Positions 8,887 through 15,603 of a stretch of DNA of 64,000 nt are shown one piece after another. The notes beneath the pieces were generated by a model. The model had not been told where the DNA came from and made no database searches. It saw only the letters and a list, made by a program, of their open reading frames with translations. Source of the stretch: Corallococcus coralloides DSM 2259 (lineage in GTDB: Bacteria; Myxococcota; Myxococcia; Myxococcales; Myxococcaceae); the NCBI RefSeq assembly GCF_000255295.1, contig NC_017030.1, positions 4,836,001 to 4,900,000 of the forward strand, written 5' to 3'. The number at the start of each line of letters is the position of its first letter. Position 1 is the stretch's first letter. The position numbers were made by a program, and so were the translations under genes.

Positions 8887-9978
8887 ATGCGACCGCTCGT
8901 TCCTCCCTACGTCGAGACGCTCAAGGCCTACGTTCCGGGCAAGCCCATCGAGGAGACCGAGCGGGAGTACGGCCTCAAGGGCGTCATCAAGCTGGCCTCC
9001 AACGAGAACCCGCTGGGCCCGTCGCCCCGCGCCGTGGAGGCCATGCGCAACGCCGCCGCGCAGGTGCACCTGTACCCGGACGCCACCAGCTTCCACCTGG
9101 TGCGCAAGCTCGCCGCGCACCTGGGCGTGAAGCCGGAGGAAGTGGTGCTGGGCAGCGGCTCCAACGAGCTCATCGAGCTGTTGATGCGCACGTTCACGAC
9201 GCCCGAGGAGGAGATCCTCCTGTGCAAGGGCTCGTTCCCCGCGTACCGCATCTCCGCGCAGGCGCACGGCCGCGCGTTCGTGGAGGTGCCCATGCGCGAG
9301 GGCTTCCGCTACGACCTGGAGGCCATGGCCCGCGCCGTCACGCCGCGCACGCGCATGGTGTTCCTGGCCAACCCGGACAACCCCACGGGCACCACGTTCG
9401 GGCGCAAGGACCTGGAGACGTTCCTCGCGGCGGTGCCGAAGGACGTGCTCGTCGTCCACGACGAGGCCTATGCGGAGTTCGTGGACTGGCCCGACTACGC
9501 GAGCGCCGTGGAGCTGTTCCACGCGCACCCGAACCTGGTGGGGCTGCGCACCTTCAGCAAGATCCACGGGCTGGCCGGCATCCGGCTGGGCTGCGCGGTG
9601 ATGGACGCGAAGCTCGCGGGCTACGTGCACCGCACGCGCATGCCGTTCAACCTGACGACGGTGGCGCAGGCGGCGGGGATGGCCGCGCTGGAGGACAAGG
9701 CGCACGTGGAGCGCACGCGCGAGAACAACCGCGTGGGCCTGCGCTTCTACGGAGAAGAGCTGCCGAAGCTGGGGCTCACGCTGACGGACAGCCACGCGAA
9801 CTTCGTCTTCGTGGACTGCCACCGTCCGTCCGGTGAGGTGTACGAGCAGCTCTTGCGCCGGGGCGTCATCGTGCGGCCCATGGCGGGCAACGGCCACCCG
9901 AACTGCCTGCGCATCTCCGTGGGCTCGCCCCAGGAGAACGCGCGCTGCGTGGCCGCGCTGAAGGAGGTCCTGTCATGA
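8887..9978 (+). CDS. hisC: Histidinol-phosphate aminotransferase
   Basis: A 363-residue class I/II PLP aminotransferase. It converts imidazole acetol phosphate and glutamate to histidinol phosphate in histidine synthesis. Typical HisC features are SNENPLGPSP near the N-terminus, NPDNPTGT, DEAYAEFVDW, and the PLP lysine Lys225 in TFSKIHGLAGIRLGC. An AGAGGA site precedes ATG 8887. It overlaps cmk by four bases (ATGA), indicating translational coupling. No other his genes are present here. The family also acts on phenylalanine or tyrosine precursors in some bacteria, so substrate range is inferred. Confidence 0.92.
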   Translation: MRPLVPPYVETLKAYVPGKPIEETEREYGLKGVIKLASNENPLGPSPRAVEAMRNAAAQVHLYPDATSFHLVRKLAAHLGVKPEEVVLGSGSNELIELLMRTFTTPEEEILLCKGSFPAYRISAQAHGRAFVEVPMREGFRYDLEAMARAVTPRTRMVFLANPDNPTGTTFGRKDLETFLAAVPKDVLVVHDEAYAEFVDWPDYASAVELFHAHPNLVGLRTFSKIHGLAGIRLGCAVMDAKLAGYVHRTRMPFNLTTVAQAAGMAALEDKAHVERTRENNRVGLRFYGEELPKLGLTLTDSHANFVFVDCHRPSGEVYEQLLRRGVIVRPMAGNGHPNCLRISVGSPQENARCVAALKEVLS

Positions 9979-10670
9979 GCACGCGTCCGTTCATCGTCGC
10001 CATCGACGGGCCGGCCGGTGCAGGCAAGTCCTCCGTGTCCAAGCTGCTCGCGCGGCGGCTGGGCTTCGCGCTGGTGGACACCGGCGCCATCTACCGCTGC
10101 GTGGCGCTGATGGCCTCGCGCGAGGGCATCGCCTTCGACGACGACGCGAAGCTGGGCGAGCTGCTCGGGCGCGTGCGCATCCACTTCCAGGTGGTGGGCG
10201 AGGAGAACCACGTCTTCCTGGGCGGCGAGGACGTGTCGTCGGAGATCCGCACGCCGCCCATCTCCATGGGCGCGTCGCAGGTGTCCGGGCGGCCGGTGGT
10301 GCGCGCGGGGCTGCTCGCGCTCCAGCGGCGGCTGGCGCTGGAGGCGGCGTCGGGCGCCATCCTGGAGGGCCGGGACATTGGCACGGTGGTGTTCCCGGAC
10401 GCGGACGTGAAGTTCTTCCTCCAGGCGAACCCGGAGGTGCGCGCGCGCCGCCGCTTCGAGGAGCTGTTCCAGAAGGGCGTGGACAGCAGCCTGGAGGGCG
10501 TCCTCCAGGACCAGACGCGCCGCGACGCCGCGGACTCCGGCCGAGAGGTGGCGCCCCTGAAGCCCGCCGAGGACGCGGTGCACGTGGACTCCAGCAGCAT
10601 GCCGCTGTCGGAGGTGGTGCAGTCGCTGGAGCAGGAAATCGAGCGCCGCCGGGCCTCGCGCGGCGCCTGA
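9975..10670 (+). CDS. cmk: (d)CMP kinase
   Basis: A 231-residue cytidylate kinase, phosphorylating CMP and dCMP with ATP. The P-loop GPAGAGKSS is at residues 12-20, followed by ARRLGFALVDTGAIYR, the NMP-binding region, GRDIGTVVFPDADVKFFL and RRRFEEL, then the lid segment with RDAADSGREVAPLKPAEDA. All family landmarks are present. The ATG overlaps the hisC stop, so it is the third gene of the accA operon. In many bacteria cmk is near aroA or rpsA. Here it follows hisC. Confidence 0.94.
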   Translation: MSTRPFIVAIDGPAGAGKSSVSKLLARRLGFALVDTGAIYRCVALMASREGIAFDDDAKLGELLGRVRIHFQVVGEENHVFLGGEDVSSEIRTPPISMGASQVSGRPVVRAGLLALQRRLALEAASGAILEGRDIGTVVFPDADVKFFLQANPEVRARRRFEELFQKGVDSSLEGVLQDQTRRDAADSGREVAPLKPAEDAVHVDSSSMPLSEVVQSLEQEIERRRASRGA

Positions 10671-10677
10671 AGTCGTC

Positions 10678-10695
10678 GCCCGAGCCTCGGGCCTT
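10678..10695. terminator. Terminator hairpin between convergent cmk and transglycosylase genes
   Basis: GCCCGA (10678-10683) pairs with TCGGGC (10687-10692) around a 3-base loop, then CTT. It occupies the 28-base gap between two convergent stop codons. Confidence 0.45.
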
Positions 10696-10698
10696 CCG

Positions 10699-12834
10699 TC
10701 AGAAGCTGACGCCGTCCGTGCTGGGGGCGGGCACCGTCAGGGTCAGCCGGGCCTGCGTGCCGTCCTTCTCGTAGAAGCGGTGGTAGAGGTACAGGTCCGC
10801 CACCACCTGCTTCACGTAGCCGCGCGTCTCCCGGTACGGGATGGACTCCACGAACAGGTCCAGGGGCAGGCTGCCGCGCTCCTGCGTCCAGCGCACCGCC
10901 GCCTTGGGGCCCGCGTTGTAGGCCGCCGCCGCCAGCGCCGGGTGCGCGAAGCGCTTCATCAGCTGCGCCAGGTACCACGCGCCGTAGCGGATGTTGCGCT
11001 CCGGGGCGAACAGGTCCGCGGGCGCGGGCGCGGGCTCCGCCATCTTCTGGGCGATCTCCGTCGCCGTGGGCGGGATGATCTGCATCAGGCCGCGCGCGTC
11101 CGCCGCGCTCATGACCTCCGGGCGGAAGGCGCTCTCGCGCCGCATGATGGCCCACACGAGGAACGGATCCAGCGCCTGCCGCGTGGCCTCCGTCTCCACC
11201 GCCTGGGCGAACGCGCGCGGGTAGAACGCGGCCAGCGCGTCCGGTGCCTTCGCCCCGAAGGCGCGGCCCCACAGGTGGCGTGCCGCCACGACGTGCGCGT
11301 GGCCGTACTCGCCCAGCTGCAGCAGGGCATGCGCGAACGGCAGCGCCTGGTCCGCGCCGCGCAGGCCCGACACGCGCGACTGCACCTCGTCCGCCGCGTC
11401 GCGGAAGAGGCCCGCGCGCGTCAGCGCCACCGCCAGTTCCAGCTCCGGCGGGCGGGGGAGGGTGAGCTGCTTCGGAGGCTGCGGGAAGGCCGCGGGCGGC
11501 GTGCGCCCCAATTCGCGCAGCCGCTCCGTGGCGAGCAGCGCGTAGAACGACGCAGGCGCCGCGCTGATGACGGCCTCATAGGCGGGCCCCACCGTCGCCG
11601 GCTTGCCGCCGCCCAGCTCCTCCGTGCGCGCCTGCCAGTAGCGCGCCTGCGGCGCCATGCTCGTCTTCGGATAGGCCGTCACCAGGTCGTCCAGCGCCTG
11701 GCGCGCCTTCGCGTACTGCTCCAGCCGGATGTGCGAGAGCGCGCGGAACCACATCGCCTCGTCGCGGCGGCGCGAGCCCTTGTAGCGCTTCTCGTAGTCC
11801 GCGAAGGACTTCGCCGCGTCCTCGAAGCGGCCACCCTGCAGGTCCAACCACGCGGCGAAGAACGCGCCCTCCTCACCGGCCGCTTGAGAGGGGTAGGCCT
11901 TGTCCAGCGCCGCCATCAGCTTGCGCGCCTTCTCGTTGTCGTCCGACTTCAGCGCCCGGCGCGCCACCACCAGCGCGGCCTCCGCGGCGATGGCCGGCGG
12001 CCCCTTGCGCGCCACCGCGAGCGCCTTCTCCGCCTCCTCGCGCTTGCCTCGCGCGAAGAGCACCTGCGCGCGCAGGAGCGCCACCTGCGCCTGGGCGGGC
12101 GCGCCCTTCACCAGCCCCCGCTTCTCCGCCGTCAGGAGCTCGTCCTCGGCCCGCGTCGCCGCGCCGTCGGAGAGCAAGCTCCGGGCGCGCTGGAGGTGTT
12201 CGGGCAGGGTGAGCTTCACCGCGGGCTTCAGCGCGGCCAGCTGCTCCAGCGCCTCGTCCGCGTAGGGGTGGGTGGGGAAGCGCAGCGCCACCGTCTTCAG
12301 GTCCGCCCGCAGGCCCGCCGCGTTGCCAGTGGCCGCGCGCGTCTGGGCGCGCTGGAAGAGCAGCTCCGGGGTGGGCTGCGCCGCCGCCGCGGACTCCAGC
12401 ACCGGGGCCGCGTCCTTGGGCCGGTGTGCGTCCAGGAGCGACTCACCCAGGCGGGCGCGGGCGCGCACGGCCAGGGCCGGGGAGGCCTTCTCCAGGGCCC
12501 GCTCGAAGTCCTTCGCCGCGCCGTTGGGGTCGCCCGCGTAGAAGCGCGCCTGGCCCAGGTAGAAGGCGTGGAAGGCCTCCAGGGGCGCGGGAGGCGCATG
12601 GCGGGTGAGCAGGTCCCGCGCCTGAGCGGCGTCCCCGTCCGAAAGGACGAGTGTCCCGGCGAGCAGGCCCAGGCGGCCCGCGTCCGGGCACTTCGCCTGC
12701 TCGCAGGCGGTGAGCTCCGCCCGGGCGAGTGACGCCGCGTCGGACCGGTGCAGGCGGACGGCCTCCAGCGTCGCCGGGGACTGCCCCAGCGCCACCCCCG
12801 TCACCCAACCCGCCACCCAGCCGGTCCAACTCAT
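10699..12834 (-). CDS. Soluble lytic murein transglycosylase with long TPR-like region
   Basis: A 711-residue periplasmic peptidoglycan lytic transglycosylase. ATG 12834 is chosen because AAAGGAAG precedes it and it opens a signal-peptide-like start (MSWTGWVAGWVTGVALGQ). The frame is open upstream to 12960. Residues about 30-530 are Ala/Leu/Arg-rich alpha-helical repeats (TPR or superhelical, like the U and L domains of Slt70). The C-terminal SLT domain has the catalytic Glu567 in MRRESAFRPEV, GLMQIIPPTA, NIRYGAWYLAQL and AAAYNAGP. It cleaves the MurNAc-GlcNAc bond to give 1,6-anhydroMurNAc. It is convergent with cmk. Confidence 0.9.
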   Translation of the reverse strand: MSWTGWVAGWVTGVALGQSPATLEAVRLHRSDAASLARAELTACEQAKCPDAGRLGLLAGTLVLSDGDAAQARDLLTRHAPPAPLEAFHAFYLGQARFYAGDPNGAAKDFERALEKASPALAVRARARLGESLLDAHRPKDAAPVLESAAAAQPTPELLFQRAQTRAATGNAAGLRADLKTVALRFPTHPYADEALEQLAALKPAVKLTLPEHLQRARSLLSDGAATRAEDELLTAEKRGLVKGAPAQAQVALLRAQVLFARGKREEAEKALAVARKGPPAIAAEAALVVARRALKSDDNEKARKLMAALDKAYPSQAAGEEGAFFAAWLDLQGGRFEDAAKSFADYEKRYKGSRRRDEAMWFRALSHIRLEQYAKARQALDDLVTAYPKTSMAPQARYWQARTEELGGGKPATVGPAYEAVISAAPASFYALLATERLRELGRTPPAAFPQPPKQLTLPRPPELELAVALTRAGLFRDAADEVQSRVSGLRGADQALPFAHALLQLGEYGHAHVVAARHLWGRAFGAKAPDALAAFYPRAFAQAVETEATRQALDPFLVWAIMRRESAFRPEVMSAADARGLMQIIPPTATEIAQKMAEPAPAPADLFAPERNIRYGAWYLAQLMKRFAHPALAAAAYNAGPKAAVRWTQERGSLPLDLFVESIPYRETRGYVKQVVADLYLYHRFYEKDGTQARLTLTVPAPSTDGVSF

Positions 12835-12921
12835 GGGATTCTTCCTTTCACTTCGCGGCCTTGCGGCTTCCGAACGAGAGGTTTGCAGTCGACATTCCCC
12901 ACCAGGTGGGCGGGGGTCGGT

Positions 12922-12950
12922 TTGACAGTCGGCCCGACAAGTCCTAGATC
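12922..12950 (+). promoter_or_regulatory. Candidate sigma-70-type promoter for the small Cys-rich gene
   Basis: A perfect TTGACA (12922-12927), a 17-base spacer and TAGATC (12945-12950). It would give a leader of about 190 bases before ATG 13149, with the tandem repeat inside the leader. Confidence 0.45.
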
Positions 12951-13055
12951 CCGCGCCCACGGGCTGGTCCCGCGGGGTTGTCGGCCCGTTGCGCTATCCG
13001 GAGGGAATCCTTACGTTGCGCCGCCGTTGAGCGCTACTCCGGACCGCCGTCGTGT

Positions 13056-13091
13056 CAGGAAGACCTGTCGTCGCAGGAAGACCTGTCGTCG
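13056..13091 (+). repeat. Perfect 18-base direct tandem duplication in a leader region
   Basis: The unit CAGGAAGACCTGTCGTCG occurs at 13056-13073 and again at 13074-13091 with no mismatch. Each unit contains the near-palindrome CAGG-AAGA-CCTG, which can form a small hairpin. It lies 58 bases upstream of the Cys-rich gene start. Confidence 0.9.
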
Positions 13092-13148
13092 GTAGCACCT
13101 GCTCGTTCACAGACCTCGGGGGGGGAAACAGCTCATAGGGGAGGCTCC

Positions 13149-13382
13149 ATGAAGCCGTGTCCATCCGATCTGCCGCAGACCATCAATCCCGAAGCCGGCC
13201 CGAAGCGGGCAGGCGTCGAGACGCATCGCAACCTGAACTGCAACCACTACGACAACTGCCTCGATGAGGCGGTCCGTCGCGGCTGGCAGTCGTTCACGTG
13301 CATGAAGTGCCCGATGTACGCCAACCTCGCTCCTCCGCAGATGGGGCTGGAGGCGTACGCCACGCAGCGCCGTCCTGTCTAA
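13149..13382 (+). CDS. Small Cys-rich, probably zinc-binding protein
   Basis: A 77-residue protein. ATG 13149 follows GGGGAGG (13138-13144), and the ORF extension upstream to 12978 is not needed. After Cys4, four cysteines are arranged as NCNHYDNC, then 13 residues, then CMKC, with an intervening aromatic WQSF. This looks like a small zinc ribbon or treble-clef. No signal peptide or membrane segment is present, so it is probably cytoplasmic. I recognise the pattern from conserved hypothetical proteins of delta-proteobacteria but not a function. A hairpin terminator follows. Zinc binding and any role in nucleic acid or protein binding are inference. Confidence 0.75.
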   Translation: MKPCPSDLPQTINPEAGPKRAGVETHRNLNCNHYDNCLDEAVRRGWQSFTCMKCPMYANLAPPQMGLEAYATQRRPV

Positions 13383-13399
13383 CCGGGACGTCTGACATG

Positions 13400-13419
13400 G
13401 GGCCCGTTGCACCGGGCCC
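13400..13419. terminator. Hairpin between the Cys-rich gene and the convergent CAP gene
   Basis: GGGCCCG (13400-13406) pairs perfectly with CGGGCCC (13413-13419) around a 6-base loop, 17 bases after the TAA stop. No T run follows. A factor-independent role is uncertain. Confidence 0.4.
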
Positions 13420-13500
13420 GCGCGAGCTTGCACCCGGTCACGCCCGAAGCCCGGTCGTGGCCGGCGTCCGCGTCGGCGTTGCTCTTTCGAAGCCAGCGCT

Positions 13501-15111
13501 TCAGGGGACCGCGGCGTAGATGACGGCCACCCAGTACTGGCCCTGGCCGAAGCGCTTGGAGTTGCCCCGCACCAGCCCCACACCCACCTGGGTGTAGGTG
13601 GCGGTGGCCAGGCTGCGTGACTCCGGTACGGCGCCCGGGTCGCCCACGACGAAGAAATCCACCGAAGCGGTGCCCGCGTCCGGCAGCGCGGAGAACACGC
13701 GCTCGTGCAGCGGGGAGGGGTCTCCGTCTCCGGCGGAGGGCTCGTCCTGCGACAGCGCGCGGCGGGCGTGGTCGCGCGCCAGCCGCTCCAGCGCCTCGCT
13801 GCGCACCAGGGGCGGCAGCTTGAGCGTGGCGCGGTGCCGGGACAGGGCGTCGTAGACGTCCGACACCGGGTCCACCGGGAGCGCCGCGCCGGGCGAGGCC
13901 GCGGTGAAGACCTCCGTGACGATGGCCTGGTCGCGGCCGTCCACCTTCTGGAACGCCACGCCCACGCCCATGAAGCGGAACGCGGGGTCCAGCAGGTTCT
14001 TGCGGTGGCCGGGGCTGTGCTCGATGCCGAAGTGCGCGGCGAGCGGGCCCGCCGCCAGGCCCAGGTTCTCTCCGGCGCGCACGTAGCGCGTGCCCTCCGG
14101 GAGGCGGCGGGTGAGCGTGGAGCCGTCCGGCGCGATGTGCGCGAAGAAGCCCTCTGTCGCCATGCGCGTGCTGTAGCGCAGCGACACCTCCTCCAGCGTG
14201 GGATCCGGCGTGAGCTCCGGCAGCTGGTGTGCGCGGCGCAGGGTGTTGATGCGCTCGTAGAGGGCGGTGCGGGCCTCGGCCAGCGTGGTGGGTTCGGGCT
14301 GCGACTTCTGTCCGCCGCGCCCGGAACGGGCTTCCACCTGCACGAGGAACAGCGACGTCACCTCCGGCCCCGCGCTCGCCTGGCCCACCACCTCCACGGT
14401 GTAGCTGCCGGGGGTGTTGAAGCCCACCAGGGCACAGAAGCCGTTGGTGCCGGAGGGCATGCGGCTCAGGGCCACGGCCTCCACCTCGCCATCCGGCCGG
14501 GTGACGAAGACCTGCGGGCTGCGCAGCGGCGGCACGAGCCGGCCGCACACGCGCTTCTCCGTCCCGGCCTTGGCAATCTTCCGGGGGAAGGGGAGCACCT
14601 CCGCCTTGCGGTCCGCGACGAGCAGCACCAGCGCGGCGCGCTCGCCCAGGAAGGCCACGCCCACGCCGAAGTGGCTCACGCGCTCGTCGTTGAAGTCCGT
14701 GCGGGCGAGGAACGTCTCGATGGCGTGCGCGTGCACCCAGGCGCGGATGACCAGCACCTTCGGGGACGGATCCGCGGCGCCCGAGTCGCTGACCGCCTCC
14801 ATCAACCTGAGCAGGTCCGGGGCGCCGGTGGTGAACTCGCTCAGGGCCTCGCGCGCGAGCCTCCGGGCCGCGGCCTCCAGCGCCTTGTCGCTCGTGGGGG
14901 CGCGGCGGCCCACGCGCTCGAACTCGCGCAGCACGTGCAGCCGGGCCCGGGCCTCCTGGGCCTGGGGCGTCTCCTCCGGGACGGGGGCCGGGAACTCCTG
15001 GCCCTCCGGGGTGGGGACGGAGACGGAGGCCACCGCCGGGGATGGCGGCGCGGCGGATGCCGGAAGGACGCAGGCGCCCGCGAGCAGCAGGCCCAGCAGC
15101 GCGCGTCTCAT
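13501..15111 (-). CDS. Secreted protein with two CAP/SCP-like domains
   Basis: A 536-residue exported protein. ATG 15111 starts a signal peptide (MRRALLGLLLAGACVLPASA). Residues about 45-270 have no family I recognise. Residues about 270-400 form a CAP (YkwD/PR-1) domain: INTLRRAHQLPELTPDPTLEEV, MATEGFFAHIAPDGSTL, RAGENLGLA and the histidine motif HSPGHRKNLLDP. A second, degenerate CAP-like domain follows at about 415-536 (LSRHRATLKLPPL, RDHARRAL, GQYWVAVIYAAVP) and lacks the HSPGHR core. The CAP domain probably binds ligands or acts on the cell surface, but no enzymatic role is proven. The start overlaps the stop of the DUF721 gene by four bases, so the two genes are co-transcribed. Confidence 0.8.
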   Translation of the reverse strand: MRRALLGLLLAGACVLPASAAPPSPAVASVSVPTPEGQEFPAPVPEETPQAQEARARLHVLREFERVGRRAPTSDKALEAAARRLAREALSEFTTGAPDLLRLMEAVSDSGAADPSPKVLVIRAWVHAHAIETFLARTDFNDERVSHFGVGVAFLGERAALVLLVADRKAEVLPFPRKIAKAGTEKRVCGRLVPPLRSPQVFVTRPDGEVEAVALSRMPSGTNGFCALVGFNTPGSYTVEVVGQASAGPEVTSLFLVQVEARSGRGGQKSQPEPTTLAEARTALYERINTLRRAHQLPELTPDPTLEEVSLRYSTRMATEGFFAHIAPDGSTLTRRLPEGTRYVRAGENLGLAAGPLAAHFGIEHSPGHRKNLLDPAFRFMGVGVAFQKVDGRDQAIVTEVFTAASPGAALPVDPVSDVYDALSRHRATLKLPPLVRSEALERLARDHARRALSQDEPSAGDGDPSPLHERVFSALPDAGTASVDFFVVGDPGAVPESRSLATATYTQVGVGLVRGNSKRFGQGQYWVAVIYAAVP

Positions 15112-15407
15112 CGCGACTCCAACTGGAAGGCGAGCGCCTTCACGGTGCCAGTGCCCAGCTTCTCGTTGAGCCGCTCGCGCAGGGAGTCGGCCTGGCGGGA
15201 GAGGACCTGGGCCCACTCGGCGCTCTCCACGGAGATGATCAGCGTGCTGCCGTCCAGCTGGTGCGGCCGGCTGTGGCGCGCGATGTTCTCTCCCACCGCG
15301 GCGGTCCAGAGCGGCATCAGCGACGACGCGCGGCCGGACTCTCCCGCCAGGCGCGCCAGCACCCGGGGCAGCAGGCTCTCCAAGGTCTTCGGTTCACCGC
15401 GCGCCAT
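15108..15407 (-). CDS. DUF721 (DciA-like) small protein
   Basis: A 99-residue protein of the DUF721 family. Diagnostic segments are LLPRVLARLAG near the start, LMPLWTAAVGENIARHSRP and LIISVESAEWAQVLSRQADSLRERLN. DUF721 proteins are related to DciA, the helicase loader or operator used by bacteria lacking DnaC, so a replication role is possible. The assignment is by family resemblance only. ATG 15407 is chosen by alignment to typical family starts; its ribosome site is weak (GGA). It overlaps the downstream secreted CAP gene by four bases, an odd pairing of a cytoplasmic replication-type protein with an exported one. Confidence 0.75.
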   Translation of the reverse strand: MARGEPKTLESLLPRVLARLAGESGRASSLMPLWTAAVGENIARHSRPHQLDGSTLIISVESAEWAQVLSRQADSLRERLNEKLGTGTVKALAFQLESR

Positions 15408-15603
15408 CGTCGGTCCGATTCTGGAACCCCTGGCGACGGAAGCCAACCGACACTTGCCTGCCCGCCCGTCCGATTTTTCCAGGGCCCCGGTTTCGCCCTC
15501 GGCACCGGGTGTCCAGCGAAAGCGGTTCCGCTGCCATCGCCGGTCGCGTCGCGGCCCTTCCCCCTGTAAGGTCGGGGCAAGGCCGGTCCCCCTCGGAGTT
15601 CCC

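Larger units (their letters stand above)
12835..13148. other. Intergenic region with a plus-strand promoter and a tandem repeat
   Basis: A 314-base gap between the divergent transglycosylase and small Cys-rich genes. It contains a good promoter (12922-12950) and a perfect 18-base tandem duplication (13056-13091), both listed separately. No further coding signal is convincing. Confidence 0.6.

Noticed and set aside
13705-15603. Upstream extension of the large lipoprotein frame (open from 13705)
   Set aside because: It runs antisense through the CAP and DUF721 genes and has Arg/His/Ala-rich shadow character. The lipoprotein signal fixes the start at 15604.
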